Source: Dugong dugon
Taxonomy: Eukaryota; Chordata; Mammalia; Sirenia; Dugongidae
NCBI GenBank assembly: GCA_030035585.1
Contig: CM057481.1
Coordinates: 10,193,128 to 10,257,127 of the forward strand
Reading direction: 5' to 3'
DNA length: 64,000 nucleotides
Shown one piece after another: positions 1 to 9,459 of the stretch. Position numbers and translations under genes: made by a program. The first letter of the stretch is position 1, and each line of letters begins with the position of its first letter. A model generated the notes under the pieces. That model saw only the letters and a list, made by a program, of their open reading frames with translations. It was not told where the DNA came from and did no database searches.

Positions 1-880
1 TCACACAGTCTTTTTTTTTTTTAAATTGGGATAATAACACATAATAATTTATCCCTGCATGTTTCAGCTGCTATATTGAGAGCATTTCACCATATCTAGA
101 AATATTCTTCAAGAGCATTATTTTTTTTCCTGTAAAATAAAAGAAGGGTTTTACTAGATTCAAAGATTTGGAAATCAGGAGGCGCCAAAATGAAAGTTCC
201 AAATGGCGTTCCGAGGAGGGAGCATGAGCACAGATCTTTCATACGCAGTTTGGCAGAACTTTGTGCGGAGTTGGGAAGAGTACAAGGGGTATATTTGACT
301 GGTTGACATTCAACACAAGAGCATTATTTTTATTAACTATAGAGTACTTTGTGAAACGGGTGTACCAGATTGATTTAATGGATACTTTATTAGCTGTTTA
401 GGTAAGTTCCAACTTGTCGCTATTATAAACAACGCTGATGGACACCCAAGAATATCTTAGCGTCATCTCTTTTCTGGGTGAGATGAAGTCCGAGAAATGA
501 AATTCCTGGCTAACAGGGTGTGAGCGTTTTTTTAAACCTGTGAATCCGTTTCTATGCGTCTGGCAGTGAGAGGTGGAAATGAAGCTCAGAGAAGTTGGTG
601 TCTAGTCTGGGACCACCCAGGAGTGGGGTGTTGTCTTCAGGTTTCTGTGGCCCATCTCTCTTTCCATTACACAGCAGGCCCCTTGCTAAGTCTGTGATTT
701 GATGGAGGAAATTTACTTACACTCCCCACTTTAGGAGGAGCCCCATTCTTGTGCAGCTCCAGGTCAGTGTCTGCCCTGATCCTCTTGTCTAAATGTCCCC
801 ATCTTCCTAGCCTTTCCTGAGGAAGATATGGACTAGTCTCCTACACCCCACACCACTCCCTCAGGGCCCAGGCCCCTCTT
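1..880. other. Mostly repeat-poor DNA, no gene seen
   Basis: No coding exon or recognisable full repeat is visible. There is a poly-T run near the left edge, which may be the decayed tail of an antisense LINE cut by the window boundary. The remainder is ordinary mixed-composition sequence with only short chance frames. Confidence 0.5.
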
Positions 881-882
881 TT

Positions 883-970
883 AGCCATTGGGCATGATGC
901 TGGTGGCTGGGCCTCCTTGCTATGCTGGTGGGGCTCCCCCACAGGAGTGGTGGCTGGATCATGATGGGTG
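883..970 (+). repeat. 88-bp segment duplicated at 1447-1535 (copy 1)
   Basis: This segment and 1447-1535 align end to end with scattered substitutions. Shared landmarks in order are CCATTGG, a GCTGGTGGC/AGGGCCTCC core, CCCCCACAGGAG and GTGATGGGTG. The two copies are direct repeats about 565 bp apart and are diverged by roughly one base in six. I do not recognise the family. It could be an old local duplication or two insertions of an unnamed short repeat. Confidence 0.6.
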
Positions 971-1339
971 CGGGACAGGATCGAGTTCACGTTCTTCCAA
1001 CATTTGGTTGGCCATTTTGCAGCCAGCAGAATGAGCCCTATTTAAAGTTCCTGGCGAGGCATGCTGCTGGTTCTCAGTGCTTTTGAGACCCATGTATTGT
1101 TGCTCTGACCACCCCTTCTGTCTCCTCTGCAAAGTCCACACAGTTGCCCAAGAGGCACATGCTCCCTCGTGCCCGTTTTCTCTCCTTTTAAGGAGAGAGG
1201 TCACAGAAGAGCTGAGCTATAGTCTGCAAAGAGTGGAGTAGCCTTTTCTGCAGCTCGCTACCATGATTGCAGGTCCTCATTGCTGCTTAGCTCTGTTCAC
1301 TGTCTCAGTGGCCTCTTCTCCGGCCTCTCCGCCTCCTTG

Positions 1340-1975
1340 CACCCAGCAGCCGAGTCATCTTCTTAAAATACAAATCTTGCATGTCCCCAGAGTCCTTGCG
1401 GTGCTTACAGAGCCTTGTGCAGTCTGGTGCCTGCCCACCCTCTCACCACCATTGGCCATGGTGCTGGTGGCAGGGCCTCCTTTCCGTGCTGATGGGACTT
1501 CCCCACAGGAGCAGGTGGCTGCACCGTGATGGGTGAACCGCTCCTTTTTACTTTCTGCACACCCAGGCCAACCACATTGGTTTTCTTTCAGTTTCTCAAA
1601 ATCCTGTCCCATATTGCCACTGGGCCTTTGCATGCTCATCCTCCACGTCTAGAATGCCCTTCTCCCCACTCCTCACCTGCCTCCTGCCTGCTTATCCCTC
1701 ATAGCTCAGCGCCCTCTAAGACCACCCAGAACTCCCAGGACCGTCATATCCTACCCTCCAGCCATGCCTCCCTCGCCCTCCGCTCCACACAGAGGACCCT
1801 GTTCTAGCCGTTACCACACGGTATCGTGACGCCTGCCTCCACGTAGGTCTCCCCAGCCATTGTGAGCTCCTCATGGGAGGCAAGGGGAGGCTGCATTCCA
1901 CTCTTGTTGCTTCCCCAGCCCCTGGCACAGAGCTTGGCACATAGTAGTAGGTACTCAGTAAGCATTAAATGAGCG
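1340..1975 (+). repeat. L2 LINE 3' end, interrupted by the 88-bp duplicated segment
   Basis: Typical L2 3' landmarks appear in order on the + strand: a CTTCTTAAAATACAAATC-like stretch, GGGCCTTTGCA, TCTAGAATGCCCTTCTCC, and finally TGGCACATAGTAG followed by a run resembling the usual 'tactcagtaagcattaaatgag' end. The middle (1447-1535) does not fit L2 and is the duplicated 88-bp segment. L2 is an ancient mammalian CR1-like LINE, and nothing here is intact. The short frames within it are not genes. Confidence 0.7.
1447..1535 (+). repeat. 88-bp segment duplicated from/to 883-970 (copy 2)
   Basis: Second copy of the direct repeat described at 883-970. It sits inside an L2 fossil and displaces the part of L2 expected there, so this copy is the likelier newcomer, although gene conversion or co-descent from an unnamed repeat cannot be excluded. 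Confidence 0.6.
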
Positions 1976-2261
1976 TGGACTTGAAGTCCCTTCTTCTGTA
2001 TGACTGAGAGAAGGGGACAGATAAATGTTAGAAAGTCACTGGCACGTCAACAGGAAGGGAAGTGAATTTACAAATCTAAGGCAGAAGAGGACATGAGCTT
2101 ATTTACCCCAGATGTGTAATGGCAGGACATCTTTTGGACTCTGATCACTCAGGGGTACAGCAGGCTGTTCCTGAATTTATTACAGTATCTGGTATAGTTA
2201 TGATCTGTTTACAAATTCACCAGTAGGCTGTGAGCTCCTTCAAAGCAAACGGTGTGGCTCA

Positions 2262-2432
2262 CACCAAACCCAAAACCAAACCCACTGCCATCAAGTCAGT
2301 TCCAACTCGTAGGGACCCTATAGGACAGAGTAGAACTGCCCCATAGAGTTTCCAAGGAGCAGCTGGTGGATTCAAACTGCTGACCTTTTGGTTAGCAGTT
2401 GTAGCTCTTAACCACTGTGCCACCAGAGCTCC
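2262..2432 (-). mobile_element. AfroSINE, full length, TSD GTGGCTCA
   Basis: A tRNA-derived afrotherian SINE in reverse orientation. The tRNA-like head with its A-box region lies at the right end (ACCACTGTGCCACCAG), and the tail (AAACCAAACCC) at the left. The sense tail is therefore T-rich (GGGTTTGGTTT), not poly-A. An exact 8-bp target-site duplication GTGGCTCA flanks it at 2254-2261 and 2433-2440, so both ends are original. Confidence 0.9.
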
Positions 2433-2470
2433 GTGGCTCATAGGTGCTCCATAAATACATCTGGGACAAA

Positions 2471-2494
2471 TGAATAATTGAATGAATGAATGAA
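2471..2494. repeat. (GAAT)n microsatellite
   Basis: A short, imperfect tetranucleotide run of GAAT/AATG units. Such runs commonly mark L2 or MIR 3' tails. Confidence 0.7.
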
Positions 2495-2684
2495 GTCTCA
2501 GACTGAGTTACTCAGATGGGTATTTCTGAGATGCTGAGCCTTATTTTTATTAGCATGGGTTTGCAGAGGGTAACTGTTAATCAGAGTTTCAGGGAAGGAA
2601 GAACAATAATGCTAAGCCCCTTTGTTATGCAGCATAGCTATGGGAGGCCCATTAGATATGCAGTGACAAGAGCAGCTACTGTTA

Positions 2685-2876
2685 ATTGAGTGCGTATGGG
2701 CTACAGGAGGGACACTGCGCTGTTAGACACTTTACCATTTAATGCTCACATCACCCCCACTTAGAGACAAGGCAACTGGTGTGTGTAAAAGTTATTAACT
2801 TGCCCAAGGTCTTCCAGCCAGCAAGTGACTCAGCTTTGGATTCACAGACCTGTCCTCCCCATCACTGTGCTAATTA
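2685..2876 (-). repeat. MIR SINE, antisense
   Basis: Reverse-complement MIR core landmarks are present: TTAGACACTTTACCATTTAATGC, ACTTGCCCAAGGTC and a degenerate CAGCAAGTGACTCAGC. MIR is a mammal-wide tRNA-derived SINE that shares its 3' end with L2. This copy abuts the AfroSINE at 2877. Confidence 0.7.
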
Positions 2877-3026
2877 TACCCATTGCTGTCGAGTCGATTC
2901 TGACTCATAGTGACCCTACAGGACAGAGTAGAACTGTCCCATAGGGTTTCCAAGGAGCAGGTGGTGGATTTGAACAGTTGACCTTTTGGTTAGCAGCGGA
3001 GCTCCTGACCGCTGCACCACCAGGGC
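2877..3026 (-). mobile_element. AfroSINE, antisense
   Basis: Reads from CCATTGCTGTCGAGTCGATT through AGGACAGAGTAGAACTG and TTTGGTTAGCAGC to GCACCACCAGGGC, the antisense AfroSINE order. No clean TSD was found (TAATTATA against TAGTTATTAT is only suggestive). Confidence 0.85.
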
Positions 3027-3059
3027 ATAGTTATTATTATATTAGTAACTAGAATAACA

Positions 3060-3260
3060 TAGAATGCTAGTATGGATTAACCATTTTATGCTATGTGCTT
3101 TCCAAATGGCTCATTTAATTCTTACAATGATCTTATGATTGTAGGGGGTATCAGCTCCTTTTTGCAAATCAGGAAACTGAGGCTTAGAGAGATAAGCAAC
3201 TTGCTCAAAGTCACAGCTAATTGTAGATTCAAGCCTAGGATGGCTTGATCGCCCAGCTAC
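3060..3260 (-). repeat. MIR SINE, antisense
   Basis: Contains GGCTCATTTAATTCTTACAA, AGGAAACTGAGGCTTAGAGA and CAACTTGCTCAAAGTCACA, the reverse complement of the MIR core. Fossil, no function inferred. Confidence 0.75.
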
Positions 3261-3261
3261 T

Positions 3262-4160
3262 CCACACTGCCTTCAGGACAGGAAAGAAAGGAGAAGAAAA
3301 TATTCGGGGCCGTGGCTTCTTGTGGTGGTTGGCATACAGGACATTAAGCTAGTCTTATTGGCAAATCAGCTTTGAGGTTTATGACAGACACCCCCAAATT
3401 TCCAAACCTGTGCATCCCCATTACTTACCCTGTTACATGGATGCTCAAAGCATAAGAGTTGGCATAGAAGGGGCCTGGGGATTGGGGAAGCTTTTCTATC
3501 TTGATTAAGCTGAATCATGTTTCATTGATAGGGTATGTTAAACCAAACATGGAATAGCAGCAGTATTATTTGATCTCTGCTCAGCAGAGTCCAGATAATT
3601 AAAAAGATACCATTTCTGTGGTTTTGTTTCTCTTTGTCTATTCTGGAACTTGCTAGCTGGGGAGATTAGTCTTGTCCTGGCCAGCAGCAGGCCTTGATGA
3701 ATTACGTGGGAGATTTGAAAATTCTCTTATCAAATAGGAGACCAGGCCTGGTGCTGAGATTGGGTCTTCATTAGTGATGCTTATATTTAGCCTGTTGACA
3801 TTCTTTTCCCTTTGGATTTACCAAGTGCTTTTGTTGTCTGTGAAATCATTTGGGCCCAAAATAGGGAGACCCATGTTGAGTCCAAAGGGTGTTCTGACAC
3901 CATTTCTGATGGCAGATTTGCTCACTGTTGACATGGCCTAATTGCGTTTGACCTAATTGATCAGGTGGTGGATTGTAATAATCGCTGTGATCTTCCCTGT
4001 TTGACCCACCTCTTGAAAGGCACAGTGACAAAGCCATGCCAAGGAGCTTCACGACATACTCTCAGAAGTTGATGATGTAACAATGTGTAGGTCAGCGTGT
4101 CTGTCTTTTACTGCTTCCCTTCAAAGGGCCATTGATGGAGCTCAGGCTCCAGGAATACCC
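3262..4160. other. Repeat-poor stretch, no gene seen
   Basis: Mixed-composition DNA without recognisable repeats or exons. Confidence 0.4.
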
Positions 4161-4199
4161 ATTTGTTTGAATTTGTCACCAGAATTACAAACTTCGGGA

Positions 4200-4345
4200 A
4201 CTTAGAAACTGAACATTACTCTGTGCCTCAGTTTCTTTTCCTGTAAAACAGAAATTGTAGCAATACCACACCCTAAAGTTGGGAGGATTAAAATGAGTTA
4301 ATCCACGTGAAGGGCTTAGTACCTCGCCCATAGTGAACACAAAAA
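4200..4345 (+). repeat. MIR SINE fragment
   Basis: The sense MIR core is visible as CTGTGCCTCAGTTTCTT, followed by GGAGGATTAAAATGAGTTAA and GGGCTTAGTACCTCGCCCAT. Confidence 0.7.
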
Positions 4346-4454
4346 ATATTACCTATAGTTGCTGTTGATTTCATAATATAAAATTGAGTTTCTGGTTAAA
4401 TTTGAAGGTCTTTTTTTGTTGGTACAATGCTCCTTAAGTTGGACTGATCATGAA

Positions 4455-4855
4455 GAATTTTAAAAACAGTGTATGAAGACTATATATAAGTACATTTATT
4501 ACAACATTGTTTATAGGAACCAAAAGCTGGAAACAGCATGATGTCCGTTAATAGGGATGTGATTGAATTAGGGTAGAACCATACAATGGGCTGCTCTGTA
4601 GCCTGAATAAAAATGAGGTAGGATTATATAGACACTTCCATTACATGACAGAAGTGTAAAATGCAACTACAGAACACAGTGTGTATGTTACCCTCCTGGT
4701 GTATATTTGTCCATGTAAAGGAAGACGTATGGAAGAAAACATACTACGGTGTGAATGGTGGTTAGTTTGGGAGAATGGAATTACAGAGGCGGGGATTAAG
4801 ATTGACATCTTAACCTTTGGAATATAAACACCCTACCCTGCCGAAAACTGTTTTT
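4455..4855 (+). repeat. Old L1M 3' end
   Basis: Sense-strand L1 3' UTR landmarks include ACAACATTGTTTATAGGAAC, an ACAATGGGCTGCTCTGTAGCC-like stretch and AGAACACAGTGTGTATG. It lacks any open frame of note and is an ancient mammalian L1 remnant. Confidence 0.65.
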
Positions 4856-5094
4856 ATGTGCTTAAAATACATAGAATTACACAAAAACCAGTTGTAATAG
4901 ATTATATTTATCAAAGTATTTAAAAAGTAGATATGTGATAAGAACTACACATGTGCTTTCTTAATTAATGCATTCAGTAACAAGATCTGACAGCAAGTCT
5001 AGTAACTAAAATAGCTTCAATGAGATGATAAGAGCACATGATATTTTGAAATACCTGCAGCAACCATACTGTGGTTTGAAAATATAGTGGTTTC

Positions 5095-5285
5095 TGTGTT
5101 GACGGAGTCACAGGTCTGCTAATGCTACTGTGATATGTGGCCTTCATTCATACTGGAAAGAAATGTTAAATTTCAGTTGTTAGTGAAAATAATTTTTTTT
5201 TTTCCATTCAAGTTTGCAGATGCCCTGAATTTTTTATCTGTGGACTCTTAGTGGGGGTCTGAGGATTCTAGATTAAGAATCCTTG
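5095..5285 (+). repeat. Unclassified ancient repeat, also at 20685-20835 (antisense)
   Basis: The segment with GAGTCACAGGT, AATGCTACTGTGAT, AAATTTCAGTTGTTAGTGAAAATAA matches the reverse complement of 20685-20835 in the same order. The right end (GGGGTCTGAGGATTCTAGATTAAGAATCC) resembles the ends of hAT-type fossils, but I cannot name the family. Confidence 0.5.
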
Positions 5286-5523
5286 CTTAAGACACTCAAT
5301 CTGTTATGATAAGTGTGTATTACTTTGTGATTCAAAGGAATGAGATAAAAAGATACAACAAATATAATTGATTTTGACCTGTTGATACATGAGATTTTTA
5401 GTGTTTTAAAGGAGAGAGGGTAAAACATTCTGTAAAAGTGAGAGACATATAAATACACGAGCAACAGAAGACAAGTTAGGTAACTAACTTAAATAAAACT
5501 AATTAAAAAGTAAAAATTAAATA

Positions 5524-5887
5524 TAAGCTTTCCCTGGATTACAAATGAGTTCCATACCTAAGTCTGTCTTTAAGTCGAATTTGTACATAAATCGGAACAA
5601 TTAGGTACGGTTTATGTCTAACGTCAGTTAGTCAAATGTTTGTCTTATAGTATGCCTTTCCATGAATAAAAAACATTAAAGAAACACTTCCAGACACACT
5701 GAAACATCTTTAACATAATAATACAGTAATAATCATAATGTTTTGATGCTCTTCGTAAAGTAGCTCCCATTTGTTATTAGGGAGCATTGTATGTACATCA
5801 AATTTTTCATATAATAGGCTTTACGGTTGTTGATTCATAACTCTGGGTTGTACGTAAGTCAGTCATTTGTAACACAGGGACTGCGTA
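5524..5887. mobile_element. MITE-like DNA transposon with ~25-bp inverted repeats and TA duplication
   Basis: The left end reads inward TATAAGCTTTCCCTGGATTA then CAAATGA. The right end read on the other strand is TATACGCAGTCCCTGTGTTA then CAAATGA, a clear imperfect terminal inverted repeat of about 25 bp. A TA dinucleotide flanks both ends (5522-5523 and 5888-5889), as in Tc1/mariner and pogo/Tigger transposons. The ~364-bp interior encodes no transposase, so this is a non-autonomous derivative. The family name is not known to me. Confidence 0.75.
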
Positions 5888-6056
5888 TACTTATGCTCAT
5901 CAAAAAACTTTATCAAAAGAGTAAAAAGAGAACCTACAGATTGGGAAAAAATTCTTGAGAATGATACGTCTGATAAGGGTGTAATCTCTAAAGTATATAG
6001 AAAACTTCAACAAGTAACAACAAAGTGATAAACAAATTAAAAAATGGGTAAAGGAC

Positions 6057-6344
6057 ATGAACAGACACTTCACCAAGGGGAACATTCAAGCAGCCAACAA
6101 ACACATGAAAAGATGCTCACAGTCATTAGCCGTCAGAGAGATGCAAGTCAAAACTGCAATGAGATACCATCTCACCCCTGCAAAAATGTCACTGATCAAA
6201 AAAGCAGAAAACAACAAATGCTGGCAAGGGAGTAGGGAGATTGGAACCCTGCTGTACTGCTGGTAGGATTGTAAATAGATTGGTTCAACCACTGTGGAAA
6301 ATGGTATGATGCTTCCTCAAAAAACTAGAAATAGAAACACCCTG
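6057..6344 (+). pseudogene. L1 ORF2p C-terminal remnant, stop-bearing and split by an LTR
   Basis: The frame from 6057 encodes residues typical of the L1 ORF2 protein C-terminus: MNRHF near the start, a KHMKRCS cysteine region, then MRYHLTP and EIGTLLYCW. A TAG stop at 6264-6266 falls where ORF2 normally has a second tryptophan of a Trp-Trp pair, a one-base change. The frame beyond continues toward the DCK-like residues until the LTR insertion at 6345. ORF2p is the endonuclease and reverse transcriptase of L1, and this piece has neither domain. Confidence 0.8.
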
Positions 6345-6795
6345 TGTCTTAGTCATCATTGCTACTATAACAGAAATACCACAAGTGGATGGTTTTAACA
6401 AAGAGAAGTTTATTTCCTTACAGTAAAGTAGGCTAAAAGTCCAAAGTCTGGGTGTCAGCTCCAGGGGAAGGCTTTCTCTCTCTCAGCCTTCTCATCAGTG
6501 TTCCCCCAGACTAGGAGTGTCTCTGCGCAGAGACTCCAGTCCAAAGGACGCGCTCTGCTCCTGGCACTGCTTTCTTGATGGTATGAGGTCCCCCTGTCTC
6601 AAGAGATTGCTTCAGGACACAGTCCAGTCTTGTAGATCCCGTCCTGCCTTACTAACACAACTGCCACCCGTCTTCCCTCATTAACATCATAGAGGCAGGA
6701 TTTACAACATACAGGAAGATCACACAGTACCAGGAATCATGGCCCAGCCAAACTGATATACACATTTTTGGGGGGACATAATTCAAACCATGACA
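6345..6795 (-). mobile_element. MaLR-like solo LTR, TSD CCCTG, TATA region deleted
   Basis: A long terminal repeat in antisense, flanked by an exact 5-bp duplication CCCTG at 6340-6344 and 6796-6800. Ends are TGTCTTAG...CATGACA on the + strand. It matches the LTR at 55428-55934 in the same orientation and the one at 48580-49061 in the opposite one. Relative to those it lacks a short segment that holds their TATAAAAG box (near 6600). The sense 3' end resembles MaLR LTRs (GGTATTTCTGTTATAG then ACTAAGACA), and 5-bp duplications fit ERVL-MaLR integration. No internal retroviral sequence remains. Confidence 0.85.
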
Positions 6796-6800
6796 CCCTG

Positions 6801-7398
6801 TGATCCAGCAATCCCACTCCTAGGTGTATACCCTAGAGAACCAATACTACTGACACAGACATGTGCACACCTATGTTCATTGCAGCATTATTCACAATAG
6901 CAAAAAGATGGAAACAACCTAACCTAACAGATGAATAGACAAACTATGGTATACACACACAATGGAGTACTGTGCAGCCATAAAGAATAATGATGAGTTC
7001 TCAAAATATACTATAACATGGATGAATCTGGAGGACATTATGCTGAGTGAAATAAGTCAATCATGAAAGGACAAATACTGTATGATCTCACTATTATAAA
7101 AAGACAAGAATAAGTATATGTACAGAAAGCAACATTCTTTGATGGTTACCAGGGATGGGAGGGATATGAAGGGTAAATCACTTTCTAGATAGACACTTGT
7201 TAGTTTGGTGATGGGTGAAGTTAGCACAGCTTGACCAAGGTAAAAGATGACACTGGAGTACACAAGAATAAGGGATGATTTTGGTAAAAGCCACAACATA
7301 CACAATTTTGCAACAACAGTATCAACAACCAAATAATATGTGTGTGGTTACATAGGTAGATACATATGCTTATATATGTATAGGTAAGCACGTATGAA
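6801..7398 (+). repeat. L1 3' region resumed after the LTR
   Basis: Continues the L1 with the conserved GATCCAGCAATCCCACTCCT, TTCATTGCAGCATTATTCAC and ATGGAGTACTGTGCAGCCAT stretches found at the ORF2/3' UTR transition of mammalian L1. It proves that the LTR at 6345-6795 is a secondary insertion. Confidence 0.85.
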
Positions 7399-7564
7399 AA
7401 AGAAAAAGACCCCCAACGAGATGGGTTGACACAGTGGCTGCAACAATGGGCTTAAGCATAATGATTGTGAAGATGGCGCAGGACTGGGCAGTGTTTCATT
7501 CTGTTGTACATAGGGTTGCTGTGAGTCGGAACCAACTTGACGGCACCTAACAACAACAACAAAA
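7399..7564 (+). mobile_element. RTE-tailed SINE inside the L1 3' UTR
   Basis: Its 3' half reads GCAGGACTGGGCAGTGTTTC, AGGGTTGCTGTGAGTCGGAA and ends in a (CAA)n tail, the same 3' end as the RTE LINE. The 5' half is a weak tRNA-like stretch. A near-exact duplication (GCACGTATGAA at 7388-7398, GCGCATATGAA at 7565-7575; 9 of 11) brackets it. Confidence 0.75.
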
Positions 7565-8699
7565 GCGCATATGAATATACGGGTACACATGTATAGGTGT
7601 TTCTACAGGCACATGTCTATACATGTTTGTATGTGCTGCATATATATTTATATATAAAATAAAGCACTTGGGGGCACAGTTATGGACACTTCCTAGATAT
7701 AACCAAATGCCTCACGAGATTTGGTTACTGGATTTGAGGGCTTAGGACCATAGTCTTGGAGAGCAACTCAGTCAGTTGGCATAATATAGCAGATAAAGAT
7801 AATGTTCTATATTCTAGTTTGGTGAGTCGAGTCTGGCGTTTTAAAAGCTTGCGAGCAGCCGCTGTCTAAGGTACAGATATTGATCTCTAAGCATCTGAAG
7901 CAAAAGGGAAAGAAAGAAACCAAAGACTCAAAGAAGAAACTAGTCTACAGGACTAATAATAGTTCCACACAAACCACGGCCTCACCTACCCTGAGACCAG
8001 AAGCACTAGATGGTGCCCGGCTACCACTACCCACCGTTCCTACCAGGGACACAATAGATGGTCTTCGATAGAATGGGAGAAAAATATAGAGCAAAACTCA
8101 AATTCCTAAAAAAGACCAGACTTTCAAGACCAGTAGAGACTAGAGGAACCCCTGAGACTATCACCCTGTGATACCCTTTAAACTTGGAACTCAAATCACC
8201 CCCAATGGTCACCTATCAGCCAAAAGACAGAGTGGCTCATTAAATAATATCACCGTCAAGTACTGTGCTCCTCTAAACAATCATCTGAATAAGACCTAAC
8301 AGTCAACATTTACCCTAGACCAATGATGAGAAAGTAAGGGGGGACGGGGAAACTAGATTAATGGAAACAGAACAACCAGAAGGAAATGATGACAATGCTG
8401 ACACATTGTGAAACGTGTAACCAGTGTCACTGAATAATATGTATAGAAATTGCTAAATGAGAACCTGATTTGCTACGTAAATTTTCTCTGAGATCACAAT
8501 AAATTTTTTTTTTTTCAAAAAGTAAAAAGCAGGGATAATGATAATCATGTTGTTTTTAGGTAGATCTAGCAATACCACCTATTAAATCAATTCTCAACAT
8601 TTGGTGTTCAGTTTTTTCTTTGAAACCAGTTTATCTGACCAATCCTTTGCATCACTTTTTAATATAAATGATTTGAACCACCCAATATTGTAATAGAAG

Positions 8700-8717
8700 A
8701 TTTTTTTTTTTTTTTGC
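8700..8717. repeat. Poly-T run
   Basis: A homopolymer T run. No flanking element was confidently assigned. Confidence 0.6.
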
Positions 8718-8922
8718 TGCTTCTGCTATTTAAAAACTAGTAATTTTAGGGTAGAAAAACGTTCTTATTTTTTAGAGGTGAATACTGAAGCATTTAGGAG
8801 TAGAATGGCATATCTATAATTTACTTTTGAATAGTTTAGATAAAATATAAAGTGAATATTTTAAACAGAAAAAACAATTTTACTTTTAATTACACAAGTC
8901 ACACCACAAACACTCCCATCAT

Positions 8923-8944
8923 AAAAAAAAAAAAAAAAAAAAAA
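8923..8944. repeat. Poly-A run
   Basis: About 22 consecutive A residues, a probable retroposon tail, although the body upstream is not recognisable. Confidence 0.7.
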
Positions 8945-9102
8945 GACATTAGGCAGTGAAAGTAGCACTCACAGCCCTTTGAACCCCCTGAGTCCCACTT
9001 GCTGCCCCAGGTGTAATCCTGGTTATCAATTTAGCATCTTCTTCCAGGTATTTAGATATATAGATAGAGAGATAAAAATCAGTCAGTTATAGCTTTTTAA
9101 GG

Positions 9103-9161
9103 ACGTCCGTAGGATCGCTATGAGTCGGAATTGATTCAGTCGCACCTGACAACAACAACGT
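9103..9161 (+). repeat. RTE/SINE 3' tail fragment
   Basis: Contains TAGGATCGCTATGAGTCGGA followed by a GCACCTGACAACAACAAC tail, the common RTE-type 3' end. The body is missing. Confidence 0.7.
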
Positions 9162-9169
9162 AATTGTCC

Positions 9170-9372
9170 TTTTTCAGAGTGTCATATAGTTGGAATCATA
9201 CAGTGTGTAGCTTTTCCGGACTGGCTTCTTTCACTTAGCAATATACATTTAAGTTCTCCTCCATGCCTTTTCGTGGCTTGATAGCTCCTTTATTTTCATC
9301 ACTGAATAATATTTCATTCTATGAATGTACCTGGTTGGTTTATCCATTCATCTGTTGAAGGACACGTCTCAA
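9170..9372 (-). repeat. L1M 3' UTR fragment, antisense
   Basis: Has TAGTTGGAATCATACAGTGT, GGCTTCTTTCACTTAGCA and TTTATCCATTCATCTGTTGA, landmarks of antisense mammalian L1M 3' ends. Confidence 0.75.
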
Positions 9373-9373
9373 G

Positions 9374-9455
9374 AAAACCCAATGGAGCTCAGTTCTGCTC
9401 TAACGCATGGGGTCACTATGAGTTGGAATCGACTCGGGGCAGTGGGTTATCATTG
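9374..9455 (+). repeat. AfroSINE 3' fragment
   Basis: Starts at AAAACCCAATGGAGCTCAG and runs through GGGGTCACTATGAGTTGGAA to CAGTGGGTT. The tRNA-like head is absent. Confidence 0.7.
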
Positions 9456-9459
9456 CATA

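Larger units (their letters stand above)
5517..8516 (+). mobile_element. Afrotherian L1 3' end, 5'-truncated, with three later insertions
   Basis: A sense-strand L1 keeps the C-terminal part of ORF2 and a long 3' UTR ending in CAATAAA plus a T/A-rich tail. A 12-bp A-rich match AAAAAGTAAAAA lies at 5505-5516 and 8517-8528 and may be its TSD, with the caveat that A-rich matches arise easily. Three elements interrupt the copy: the MITE at 5524-5887, a solo LTR at 6345-6795 and an RTE-tailed SINE at 7399-7564. The 3' UTR from about 7670 matches the antisense copy at 22757-23455, marking a lineage-specific L1 family. It is not coding-competent. Confidence 0.8.
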
